A stretch of DNA of 64,000 nt from Macrolepiota albuminosa (taxonomy: Eukaryota; Basidiomycota; Agaricomycetes; Agaricales; Agaricaceae): NCBI GenBank assembly GCA_027475525.1, contig JAMWFC010000084.1, forward strand, positions 50,258 through 114,257, in the 5' to 3' direction. The first letter of the stretch is position 1; each line of letters opens with the position of its first letter. The notes beneath the pieces are model-generated. The model did not search any database and was not told the DNA's origin. It saw nothing but the letters and a program-made list of their open reading frames with translations. A program made the position numbers and the translations under genes. This document shows positions 1-10,647 of the stretch, piece after piece.

Positions 1-1256
1 TGATAGGACCCCATACAGGATCAGCGCATCAACGGCAGGCTACGGCAGCACGGCACAGGTCCGGGATACCTTAGCGCATGCTAACTAACCAATTTTGGCA
101 ATATTTGACGGCTGCGCATGGCAAGAAGCAGATCCAATCAGTGATAGCGCTGACAGCAGACAGAATGACAACTGACAGATGGCATCAGTCACTGACGACA
201 GCACTTAGCGAGAAGCCTGATGATCTATCAAAAACTGATGGACAGCTTGGCGTTTGACCTTGGTGTCTGACACCGCTTAGCGTCTCGATTTGGCGCCTGA
301 CATCGCTTAGGTACTCTGACAGACAGAAGGGTGATGGAGTGATGGTTTAGCTTCGCGATCTGTCGCCTGGCGTCGCTAAGGCTCTTGAATGGACGGTAGG
401 GATCTGAAACCGTTGGAGCTACCCCTATGAAATTTTCTAGTTTACCGCACTCTGGCGTCATTAGCCACTGGCGATGGCGAACTCATTGTAGTATAAAAGT
501 ACTTACCAACTTGTACATACGCCAAGAGAACAATAGGCCAGAGTTTCCTGCTCCCCTTTCTTTAGTCTCCCTTACGCTTCAGATCTCATTTACGGTCGGC
601 AACGTTGAACTCATCGGCAGTTACAGACGCTCGCCAACACTCGACACACTCACGCCTTGCAACTATGGCAGGCATTATCAACACTTAGACTTCGCTAAGC
701 ATACCGTGCTCTTGCTGCTCACATTGCCGTGTTCGCTTACCGCTCTTTCATAGGCGCTTTATCTTAGCGCTTTACACTTGCCGACTCCCCTTTACTGACT
801 TTTCCCCTTTTTCACAGGCACGTTCTCTGGGACCTGCCCGGGACTCCCCACATTACTTATAGCGTGCCCAACGCAAGCAATTGGTACGGTAACACTATAG
901 TAATATTTGTTACTAACCAAACTTTGGGCGTCATCAGTGTGACTGAGCCACAGCCTCTAGAGGTTGCCCTTACATTCTCTGGGACCTGTCTGGGACTCAA
1001 CCTTCAAAACACTTAACATGCCAAAAGCAATATTGACTAAGTAGCTGTACTAGTGCCAGTGTGCCTTAGCTCAATTCATCATTGTCACATTATATAAAGA
1101 CAAGCTACAATTCATGTCTTCAGCATGAATTTCATAGCTCATTGAGAGCTTTGCTTCCAAATCTCCTCCAACTAAGTCTTCAACCTAACCTCACTTTGTT
1201 TGATTAGAGCTCCAAGTATGTATAGACAACTCAATGCTTAATCCCAGCCTTAACCG
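1..1256. other. Non-coding, repeat-derived left edge
   Basis: No gene can be supported here; the open frames at 228-461 and 427-753 resemble nothing I recognise. Around 240-395 there are three degenerate copies of a motif of the type CTGACAYCGCTTAG, suggesting a decayed internal repeat. CpG is frequent up to 1256, in contrast to the block that follows. It is probably part of a transposable element whose other end lies outside the window. Confidence 0.4.
823..999. repeat. Pair of 25-bp direct repeats
   Basis: The stretch starting TTCTCTGGGACCTG at 823-847 recurs at 975-999 with two mismatches. The spacing is 152 bp. The function is unknown; it could be an internal repeat of an old LTR or MITE. 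Confidence 0.6.
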
Positions 1257-1724
1257 AATAAAGTGAGGTTAAGGCCTTGGTATTTCACAACTCAGTGCTT
1301 AATCTCAGTTTTTCTCAACTCTTAAAATATTATTGTAAGCTAAAATAAATTCTTCTTGAATTTTTCAGATTTCTTTAACTATTGATAAACACCAAAAAAC
1401 TAACAATCAATGTATCAGTAGCCTTTAATTTTCTCCTGATTTTTCAGTGATTTTCCTGGAATTCTTTAAGCATTTATAAATCTCCAAAAAACTAAAATCA
1501 GTGTATCAGTACCTTTTGAATTTTTCCTGATTTTTTAGTGATTTTCTTTAAACTTTTCAAACATTTTATACACACTCTACCAAAAAACACATAAAAAAGG
1601 CAATTCTTTGTCAGCTTTAGTCAGAAACTGTCAAAACTAACTAATTAATCATTCCTACAAAACAGTTGTCCCATATATTATAAATGAGCTATGATTCATG
1701 CCTTCAGCATGAATTTTGTAGCTT
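1102..1724. repeat. Two copies of an imperfect palindrome
   Basis: Sequence 1102-1140 contains ATTCATG and CATGAAT arms around a 7-bp loop and is flanked by AGCTA/TAGCT-like arms. A diverged direct copy lies at 1685-1724. Both sit in AT-rich sequence without genes. It could be a foldback element or an old LTR feature. Confidence 0.5.
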
Positions 1725-3447
1725 GTTATATAGAGATTGCTTGATCAATCTGTTCTGATATATATAGCCAACATAGCTGTCCTGAAATTGCACTTTGACA
1801 TATTGATTGAGTTTATGAATTTGCTTTCCTTTAGCATTTTATACCTAGTTGTCAATCTGCTATAATGTCAAGTCTTATTGAATAATAATATTTAGCAGCT
1901 GAAAAACTGAGAGTTGTCAACCTATAACTTCTTTTAATATATATATACATATTTAAAGAGTTAACTATTATGATTACAAGTTCTTTATCTATATTAACTG
2001 ATATACTTGATATATTGAAATAAATAATTGGAGAGGCTATCAGAAATTGAGAAACTTTGATTAGTTATCTTGCACACAAATTATATTTTATACTTGTATA
2101 GCATCAAAAAAGACTCACAAGAAGCAGATTCATTTCTTACTTTCAGCATAGTTTGTTGTTATACTCAAACTACTTTTGTTTACAGGTTATTAATATGAAG
2201 CCACATTGCAGATGGATGTATCTGTTTCTATACAGAAGTCATATTGATATCAATATCTTCTATGCTTATAGGAACACAATTGAGAATTAAAAGTTTTCAA
2301 GTTAAGCCTCTATGTTTTGGTTGTCTGCTTATCATGCCATCCAATTCTTGGATTTGTGTTTATAAACACTAATATATATAGTCAACTCCTTCAATTATTG
2401 AGAAACTCCTCTTTTCAAACTCACTCAAAAGCTCAACTCATCTAAATTTTCATACAAACAGTCACTATAATTTCTTTTTCTGCCTCAGTATTATGCTATT
2501 AGTCTCTTTTAACCATTCAATCTTATAGACAGTCTGTAAGGACAACTTCTGGAGGCTATAGCTCAGTCACACAGCTGGCAGAGAGAGATCCAAAATATAT
2601 TAGAGTATATACTAACAATATCATAATAACTACTTACTTAGCAAAGAAAAACCCAAAAAAAAACCAAGTTTAGACATTCTCTATGCCAGGATTGATGCTT
2701 TTAGAGCCTCTAAAGCATAGGAAACAACTGTACATGACAACAAAATCTTAAAAAATTCAAAAATTGCCTAAACAAACAATTATACAAATAAAGCAGGAAA
2801 ACTCTAGACTTTAGAAGTTAGAAAGGCAAACTCCAGCTTATGTAAGCAGTCTGTATGCAGTGTTTTGAATGGGCCATACTTGTCTGAATAATAGATAGTT
2901 AAAAAACCAGAGCACCTCAAAGGCTAAAAATAGTACTAATAGATAGTATTAAAAGAATAGAAACAGTAAAGTAAAAGAATAACAGAAGAAATAAGAAAAT
3001 GAATGAAGGAAGAATGAAGGAATAAGAAGTGAAAGAGGAAAAAAATGAGAAGTCCCCTGATACAGTCAGTCATTGACAAGACTTTACTGTAGACCTTGGT
3101 ATTGCCATGTGCTGCAGCAGCCCATCTCTATTGATTACTTAATTTCTAACTTTTCATTTTCTTCTCATAGTTTTTGCACCTCAGTTATCTACCACTATAT
3201 TGTGGTTGTCTGAGATGTGCATAATGTTTTTCACAATCCCAACTCATATACTAACTACTGTAAGTAGAATGCTTAACATCTGCAGAACTCCTTCTACAAA
3301 GCTAGTGAGCACTAGTGACAAGCAGGAGTCAAGCAGGCATAGAGGCAAGCAAGAGACTGGCAAGTCAAACTAAATGGTCAGACTGAGTTGTCAGATGTCA
3401 CTAGAAAGCTTACAGTTGGTTTGATATGTAGGCCAGAAGAACACTGC
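1257..3447. other. AT-rich CpG-free decayed repeat
   Basis: Reading both strands I find no CG dinucleotide from 1257 to 3699, about 2.44 kb including the start of the adjacent LTR. There are no substantial open frames. The sequence is interrupted at 3448 by the gypsy insertion and continues beyond it at 8843-9315, also without CpG. The natural reading is an old, heavily methylated and deaminated repeat. Confidence 0.7.
1391..1590. repeat. Diverged ~92-bp tandem repeat (two units and a partial third)
   Basis: The motif CCAAAAAACTAA followed by GTATCAGTA and CCTGATTTTT recurs at 1392 and 1484, and the start of a third unit at about 1580. Spacings are 92 and 96 bp. The units are AT-rich, contain no CpG and have no coding potential. 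Confidence 0.6.
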
Positions 3448-3452
3448 TATTG
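3448..3452. repeat. Target-site duplication, left copy (TATTG)
   Basis: TATTG lies directly outside the TGTAAG terminus of the left LTR. The same five bases lie directly outside the CTTACA terminus of the right LTR at 8838-8842. Five bp is the usual gypsy TSD length. Confidence 0.85.
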
Positions 3453-3725
3453 TGTAAGACAACCACAGAGGTTTGTCTTCACTTAGGTAGCTAGAAACAG
3501 AATGGAACAAGTTGCAATATCTGGAGGAAAGTTGGTCTTGAAAATACAAACTTGTATCTAAATACCCATCCCAAAATAAAATTCTGTCTCCTTTAAGGTT
3601 TTGTTTTTTATTCAATTAAGAGGCTCTCCATTGAGTGTGTTCCAAAGTGTTGTGTTGCATCAGTCAAAAGTTGTGTATGTCAGCAGTTGAAGTCTGAATC
3701 GTTGTCTGTAAGCAGCATGCTTACA
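3453..3725 (-). repeat. 3' LTR of the gypsy element
   Basis: It is similar base by base to 8579-8837, with small indels. Termini are TGTAAG and CTTACA. The divergence between the two LTRs is clearly visible, indicating an old insertion. Confidence 0.9.
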
Positions 3726-3746
3726 CTCACTCTGACTTCAAAAAAT

Positions 3747-4478
3747 TTATTGTCTCCCCAATTCCTCTTTTCTCTTTTCCCAGTCATTCAACGCTACCTT
3801 CCTACTTTTCCATTCGTTATGATCAGGACCATAATCATGCCAACGCACCAGATATTGCATTCCATGACTCTGTCGTTTTTCATCCAAGATACAATTGATA
3901 AAATGCTCTTCCTGCCCATCCTCCATCACTACAGGTCTGAGCATCTCAAGCCATCTGGAAAGAAATAATATATCATTGTTAGGCATATACAGCAATAGTA
4001 AACTGGCATGAAATCTATTAGTGATGTTCATTGATGTTGGCAAGTCCAGCACATATTCTGATGTGTCTGGGAATGCTTCTAAAACTACAAAGAGACCGTC
4101 TTGCCTAAGCATGAATTTTACAACCTTTCCATCCTTTTTTTGCATGTATTCTTGTCTGCAATTCACAGTAGACAACATGACCTTTTCTCCAACAAAATAT
4201 GGGATTTTAGGTGCATGGCTTTCATTTGCATGGTGAGCCTGATTAATTTTTGCCATCATCAAGTTGTCCATCGTATCTAAGAAATTTGCTTCAATATCAA
4301 GCAAGACACACAGAGCCAAATCCTCTGCAGGAGTGTCATACAAAGGAGGCAGGTACAGAAGAGGAAGCATGCAAGGTAAAAATCCCAACTTGAGCTGAAA
4401 AGGCAAGTATCCTGTAGAAGTGTTGATAGTATTCATTGTTCTGAACCTAATATGTGATAGAGCTTTAACCCACCCCAT
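3747..4478 (-). pseudogene. Integrase C-terminus plus chromodomain (gypsy pol fragment)
   Basis: The minus-strand frame ends in a chromodomain-like segment with ILDEKR, YLVRWHDYGPDHNEW and a trailing WEKR helix, the arrangement seen in fungal chromoviruses, where it directs insertion to heterochromatin. Upstream, NTSTGYLPFQLKLG corresponds to the GPY-side end of the integrase core. The catalytic core between this fragment and the zinc-binding fragment is interrupted (about 4480-4718). It is a fragment of a dead polyprotein, not a gene. Confidence 0.8.
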
Positions 4479-4718
4479 TTGTAGTCAGTCAATATAGAAA
4501 CAAATACATTGAACAATTGTTTTGTTTGACCACTCTGAAGTGCCATTGGTCTGAGGATGAAAAAAGGTAAACATCTTGTGTTTCATGCCCATCAATTTCA
4601 TAAGAGCTCGCCAGAATGCTGATGTAAATAGGGAGTTGCAATCTGTGATAATTTTATATAGGAGGCCATTTTTGCAGTACCAGTCTCTAAAAAATACTTC
4701 TGCAAAGTCTTCACCAGT

Positions 4719-5006
4719 CTAAGTAGTTTTGCAAGGAAAAATTTGAATTTTGGCTCCTGCACGGCAAGTCATCAAACAGAATGCATCAAATCCTTTGTTA
4801 ATTGGCAGAGGACCCACAAAATCTAGTGTTACTGATCCAAAATGACACTCCAGAATTGGGAGAGGGTGTAGAGGCCCCACCAGCTTTTTGGTACTTGATT
4901 TATTGCGTTGACAGTCCATGCAAGATAGTATATAGCCTTTGACAAGGTCCTTTCTCATATTAGGCCAATAATATGAATGACGCAAGGACGCATACGTTTT
5001 ATCCAC
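4719..5006 (-). pseudogene. Integrase zinc-binding (H2C2) and start of core (gypsy pol fragment)
   Basis: The translation shows YWPNMRKDL and CMDCQRNKSS, the second half of the HHCC zinc finger, followed by GPLHPLP and the start of the catalytic core, LDFVGPLP. Asp in LDF is the first residue of the D-D-E triad. The frame stops immediately after and does not join the downstream fragment. Confidence 0.8.
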
Positions 5007-5081
5007 TTAAAAATGGCTGAGTTTATTATGCATGACTCAGAACAAGTTCTCACAAAGGCCATTATAATTTGGCACAATTAA

Positions 5082-5849
5082 TCAGTTCCCAACATAAAGC
5101 AATTCATTCCACAATTCCACTCCCAGTACCAACATCCCACCACGTTCCCTGTTTTCTAATATTTTTTTTATATAATTGTTCACCCTGTATCCTTTCATAA
5201 TCAGAGGAATCATGCTCTTCTCTGTCTCCAATATTAAAACCATAGACATTTCAACCTCCTGTTCTGGGAGCTTTGATAGGACATCTGTGACTGTATTTTC
5301 TTCTCCTTTGATGTAATGTATTATGTAATTATATTGCGCCAAGTACTCTATCTATCATGCCTGCTATTTTGACAAGTCATGCTGCATCTCAAAATTCTTC
5401 AATGTTTTGTGATCCATGTATATTTCAAAATATGAGCCTAGCAAGTCCATTCTCCATTTGTGTAATGCTCATATGATAGCAAGCATCTCATGCTCGTGTA
5501 TGGGATAATTCTTCTCTGCCATTATTATTTGTCTCAAATTGAATACAATGGAATGTGCTGATTCCCACGTCTTTCCAAAAGATAGCATCGCTTCTGTCTG
5601 TCGCTTGCTTGCATCACAAGTCACAAAGATTTTATTGTCCTTCGGATCTTGATGGTCAATTGTCATCAGACAGTCTCTGCCCACCACTAATTGCTTAATC
5701 CCTTCAAATGCAACCTCATGTTCTGTTGTCCATGGCAGCAACACCAAATTAAATTCCTTCTTTGTAAGTGGGGTTAAAATTGAAGTGTGTTCAGCCAGTG
5801 CAGACAAAAAGGTGGTGATATATCTGACAAGGCCAAGAAATTGACGCAC
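5082..5849 (-). pseudogene. RNase H region of gypsy pol, two fragments
   Basis: 5469-5849 contains the RT/RNase H connection and FVTCDASKRQTEAMLSF, where the Asp is the first catalytic RNase H residue, then AEKNYPIHEHEMLAI with the conserved Glu. 5082-5342 contains HYIKGEENTVTDVLSKLP, the end of the domain where the family has ADALSR. The frames are separated by stops. Confidence 0.8.
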
Positions 5850-5867
5850 ATGCTTAGCCCTTTTTGG

Positions 5868-6266
5868 TCATGGCCAATTGAAAATCTTTTCTACCTTAGA
5901 GGCATTGGCCTCAATCTTTTTTTCCAAAATGTGATGTTTTAAGAAATCAATATCTGTGCAAAACAGATCACTCTTCTTCAACAAGCAGAACAGTCTGGCT
6001 TTTTGCAATGTGTTCAAAATCTTATGCACATTTTCCTCATGCTCCTCAAGAGTTTTTGACCAGATAATAATATCATCAAGGTATACATAACAGATTTTAC
6101 TGATGTAATCTCTAAGCACTAGTGTGACACGCTGTTGTTGCATTGCAGGTGCATTCTTTAACTCCATGAGCATTACAATCCACTCCCAAAGACCAAAGGA
6201 TGTCAAGGTAGCAGCGTATTTAATATTATCTGAGTGCATGAGCATTTGGAAAAAGGTGTTGGTCAA
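5868..6266 (-). pseudogene. Reverse transcriptase fragment (gypsy pol)
   Basis: The fragment carries the RT active-site motif YLDDIIIWS (family YVDD/YLDD box) and the preceding palm segment ending LKNAPAMQQQRV, where functional relatives have GLxNAPATxQ. The Pro-to-Leu and Gly-to-Glu differences are single C:G to T:A changes. Sequence from 6267 to about 6650 resembles the N-terminal RT fingers but is interrupted. Confidence 0.85.
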
Positions 6267-6887
6267 GTCTATTTTTTCTCAAAAACGTGTATCTGGCCAT
6301 GTGCAATCTGCCAATATGTCATTGATCCAGGATAACAAAAAATTATCAGGGATTGTTTTTGCATTCAACCATTGATAATTGTTTATTCATGGTGGTAAAA
6401 CCACAGGGTCAGCTTTTGAGATCACGAATAACAGACTTGCATATGGTGATGACAAAGCCTGAATCCTGCCAGCCTTTACATGTTGGTCAATTAAGGTTTG
6501 CTATTCATCATGGTATTTTTGCAGGCACAAATATGAACATGCAATTGTAATTTTTGCAAGGGACTTAACTTGAATTTGGTGGTAGACATCAGTGGGCAAT
6601 TTGCTGGCATGCAGAATATCAGGTGGAAATTGATCTTGGTATCAATGTTTCATTCTTTTGTCCAACTTCTTCAACTGAGCTCTACCTGCCAACACCTCTA
6701 TTTTTGATCTTATCAAGCCCAGCATGAATGGCTCACTTGTGGCCAAATTCTTCTCCAAATGGACAAAGCAATCCACATGTTGCAAAAAGAAGGCATTCAA
6801 TTCTGTGCATACAGGTTTTCTTCACTTCTCCATTTCCTTTTGGCCATTTCTAATCCATTTCCTCTCTTCCTGCTTCGTCCTCTTTTC

Positions 6888-7517
6888 TCAGCTACATCTG
6901 ACATGCAGCTCCACAGAACTCTTATGCAAGGAGGTTGGGTCAGAGGGATGGAACAAATCGAAACCCATCTTCTTATCAATAATGCTGTTTATTTCCAAGT
7001 CAATAATCAATCCATTTTGCTTCACAAAGTCCAACCCCAATATGAGTTCTGAATGCAGATTCAGACAGACAATAAACATTTGAGATTTAGAGTGCCACTA
7101 AAAGCATGGTGATATAATTACAAGCTTTACATATTGTGTCAAAAGTTGCAAGTCATTCTTATTTCCCAAAGTGAAAGTGCCAGAAACCAGAAGTGGATGA
7201 GGAAGAGGTCAAGTCAGTAGGCCAAGGTTATTAACAAGCATTACAGAAATCAATGCTGGGGGGGCACTGGTGTCAATAAATGCCTTTTCTACTTTTGTCA
7301 GAGTGATGGAAGGTTCCAAGACAAAACAAGAGTAAGTGAGATGAAGAAGAAGCACGTACTTACTACCCATATCACTACTAGCCTTCTTATCAGATGATCC
7401 CTCAAAAACCGCCGCCACCATCACTGAAGAAGCAGCTCCTCCTGGTCCCATCACTGTTGCCTTTGTCTTACTTTTCAGATGCTCCTTCTGCACAGCTGAT
7501 GCAAACTTGGGTATCAA
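6888..7517 (-). pseudogene. Aspartic protease region (gypsy pol)
   Basis: 7209-7517 contains AFIDTSAPPALIS, corresponding to the retropepsin FIDSGA/DTGA active site. 6888-7079 contains LILGLDFVKQNGLIID, the conserved ILGxDFL segment near the end of the protease. Stops and frame changes separate the two halves. Confidence 0.7.
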
Positions 7518-8111
7518 TCAATGTTTGTTGTACTCATCCAACTTTAGGGCCTGCCCCTTCTTCAGACATGTGGCTGCCAGATGATCGACATACAAGCAAT
7601 GACACTAATAACAGCCAGAATGGTTATCAAGAATCTTATGCTCTTCTACTGTCAAGGCGTAAACATTAACATGAGACATGACAGACACTGTGCCTTTGGC
7701 CTTAGAACCCACATCTGTCACAGTCAATTTCATGTTTGTGATATTCTTGAGCTGTGTTTTTCCCATGATTGCAATAGAGTCAGCGAGGTATTTGCTAATC
7801 TGAGCCTTTTATGAAGCAATGATTTTGTCTATGTCCGAGAGAGTGCAAAGCCATTGATTGAGATCGGTGATGTTGTTGTAGCAACCATTCTTGTTATCGA
7901 GGGTGTATTCTCTTCAAACATCATCCTGGCAATGCAATAGTATGTGATCATGTAATTTTTCAGAGGAAATATGAAAATGGGGAAGTGTCACAAGAATGTC
8001 ATTCACTTCTCTCAATGCGTTAACCCAGACCTCAAAACTTTCATCGGCTGCTTGCTCTTTCAACAATATATGTGTGACCTCCTATGCCCAATCCATAGAC
8101 AAGACGATCTC

Positions 8112-8578
8112 TCAGAGGTGTGCCATGAAAACAGGGAAAGTGAGTCCTTTCAATTCCACTTCATTCTCTCTTACCCAGGCATGTATGGCTGGGAAATCAA
8201 TGTTGAACATCACCCTTTCTACCTGCTTTTCATCTCCTATTCCCTTGTGACTGAAGTACCATCTACAGTTGTATTTGAACTCTTCCAGTTGTTGAGGTCC
8301 AATCAATCCCTTGCCAATTACAGGTGCATGACTCAATGATATCTGTGTTACTTCCACTGTGTACAAGGTATTCTTTGATGCTGGCATAGTGGGCACATGA
8401 GAAGGGGGGATGCAAAAATCTTCTGAGGAGTCAGAGGAACAGGAGAACAAAGGCGAGCATGACAGAGGCAAGGATGGTGTAGTATTTGAGGACAGAACCA
8501 TGGCAGGGACTGTCTCTGATAATGGTGCTGGCAAATCTGTGAGAGGAGAGGGACTTTGCAAGGAAACCATAGAGCAAG
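8112..8578 (-). pseudogene. Gag fragment of the gypsy element
   Basis: The minus-strand frame includes LIGPQQLEEFKYNCRWYF and KQVERVMF, then a segment ending ELKGLTFPVFM. This corresponds to the retrotransposon gag domain of agaricomycete gypsy elements, with its L-TFEEFM end. The open frame runs back into the 5' LTR, so the apparent start there is not meaningful. A downstream zinc knuckle was not found intact. Confidence 0.65.
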
Positions 8579-8837
8579 GGCAAGGACAACATGGAGGTTT
8601 GTCTTCACTTAGGTAGCTAGAACCAGAATGGAACAAGTTGTAATAATATTCAGGGGAAAGTTGGTCTTGAAAATACAAACTTGTATCTAAATACCCATCC
8701 CAAAATAAGGTTCCATCTCCTATTCAATCAAGAGGCTCTCCATTGAGCATGTTCCAAAGTGTTGTGTTGCATCAGTTGAAGGTTGTGTGTGTCAGCAGTT
8801 GAAGTCTGAATTGTTGTCTATAAGCAGCATGCTTACA
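8579..8837 (-). repeat. 5' LTR of the gypsy element
   Basis: It matches 3453-3725. Its outer end CTTACA is followed by the TSD TATTG (8838-8842); its inner end near 8579 is less well defined. The primer-binding site should lie just below 8579 on the minus strand, but I cannot match it confidently to a tRNA. Confidence 0.85.
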
Positions 8838-8842
8838 TATTG

Positions 8843-10647
8843 TTCAGCCTGAAGATATTCTATCCACAAGCTGCCTTTATATACTATATCAGTGCTATGC
8901 TATTACTAATACTGTTTAACTAATTGGGCCCTGGTATGTAATGAAGTATGACTAACAATAATTGATGCTGAGTAAAGTCCATGCATATGACTCCTCAAGG
9001 CTGACTACTAGAAAACAAAAGGAGAAAAGATGGGCTGAGCAGTCATTTAAATGTGCTAAGAGTGGGTGCATTGTTGGACTAAGCTTGATATAGGTTGAGT
9101 GTGGTCTAGAAACTGGTCCCCTGACATCAGCCTCTCTTTAGGTTTATTGCCTCAACAAACAGTATTCATCTTCCCCAGGTTGGGCAAGAGCATTGAGCAG
9201 TGTTAGTGCCATGTAGAGGTGCCTCAGAAACACCTCAAGCATAATGCCCATAAGCATAGTCAATAACCATCAGAGATGACAGAGCTGAAGTCAGAGTAGA
9301 GGGCCATAGACAAGCCGGCAGGTAGTGAAAATGCCACTGGAGTCAGTACAGAAGGTGGAGTATCCCAATCAGAAAGATTGAAGAAATCTGGGGTAGGGTC
9401 ATGCACAGAAGCCATAGGAGAAAGAGGTGGTGCAGACTGGGTAAAGGGTTTTGAGGTGGACAATGCAGGTTCCCTAGAGGAGGCCGGTGCAACAACTACA
9501 TTACCAGTTTTTACTTGTATTATATTCCAACAATTTCACATATTTCACATTCCTTTGTTGCTACAGCCACTGGCCACTACATTACAAACAATGCCAGCCA
9601 TGGCCGATGCAATAGAGACAATTCAAGTAAGATAGATATATACATACACAGGTTACCAACCACCCTCAATCAATTCTACACAGACTGAGGATGAGCAATA
9701 CTAATACACGCCTACAAAACACAACGCTTACCATATCCTTACGGTTTTCTGTATTATCTAGGTTCAACAGCTTATGGATGCCTTCTTGAATCATGAAGAC
9801 GAAACAAATTCTAAGTAAGTAATCACCTGTCAACGCTTTCATCTGATGGAAAATTTCGAAGCAAATCACATGTCTTAGCCGTTTTAAGTCCTTCAGCGCT
9901 TCAGCGCTTATTCTCTTATTTTCCCTCGTGATTTGTATGTTTGGCCTGCCCAGGTGATTTACAAGAATTTATTTTTGCGGCGCGCTGGACTGATCTTATC
10001 TGTCGACTGAACAATTATTAGGAAGTGTATTTCACATTAAAGATCCCTTTTACTGCAAATGAATACCTATATCATGATATGTAACATGCACATGGCAAAT
10101 GCGCCACTGTCTGCGAAATGACCCGGCGTTCATAGAATACCGCGACAGTCGGTGCTGACCAACAAAGACTCGTGGATTTTTTTTAACTCTCATCACAAGA
10201 CTTCACCTCTCTGTTTCGGGTATACGGTTCATACCTTCGAAATGATGGAAGTTCGGCTGGAACGGATCCATCGATCTGATTCAAAGTCACCCACACAATT
10301 CAGCATCAATATCTGTCTCCTCTGTAGCCTTGAGAATCTGAACTGTTGTGGAAGCCCTCAGTCGATTCTAACGAGTACTTTGATTCTGAGGAGATGACTT
10401 CTGCTAGTGGAAAATATGATGCGATCCTCGGTACACAATTAAACTTCAGCACTGGTGTTCCTTTTAGGCGTCTCAAACCACATGTCATGGAGGGTCAAGT
10501 GATATAAATAATTAACGGTATATCCGCTACCATTCGGAAGGCACGCATGGGACGAGATCTGTGTGGATCATCGACCTAAAACCCACTCCCTATTGCCACC
10601 ATCACGAGACATTCTTCATGGATCATAGAATCCCATAAAGGCAAAGG
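8843..10647. other. Intergenic; right flank of the gypsy insertion and upstream of the aquaporin
   Basis: 8843-9315 continues the CpG-free repeat seen left of the gypsy element. A minus-strand frame at 9260-9463 (Ser/Pro-rich, starting MSTSKPFTQSAPP) could be the gag N-terminus of another element, but this is weak. From about 9660 the base composition returns to normal. I see no gene between 9660 and 10647. Confidence 0.5.

Larger units (their letters stand above)
3453..8837 (-). mobile_element. Ty3/gypsy chromovirus, degraded, minus strand
   Basis: This is a 5.39-kb LTR retrotransposon. LTRs of 273 bp (3453-3725) and about 259 bp (8579-8837) flank minus-strand fragments in the order gag, protease, reverse transcriptase, RNase H, integrase with HHCC, and integrase C-terminus with chromodomain. 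The left LTR begins TGTAAG and ends CTTACA, the inverted termini expected of LTRs. A 5-bp TSD (TATTG) borders the element. A purine-rich tract (minus strand) lies about 30-55 bp inside the left LTR and may be the polypurine tract. Every coding domain is broken by several stops and frameshifts, so the copy is dead. Several family-conserved Pro and Gly positions read as Leu and Glu, which fits C:G to T:A decay. It inserted into an older CpG-free repeat. Confidence 0.9.

Noticed and set aside
240..395. Degenerate CTGACAYCGCTTAG motifs as a CRISPR-like array
   Set aside because: Copies are few, irregularly spaced and diverged, and the sequence is eukaryotic nuclear DNA.
3391..3615. A minus-strand protein similar to the start of the gypsy gag frame
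   Set aside because: Both are the LTR sequence read through; the similarity is LTR to LTR, not a duplicated gene.
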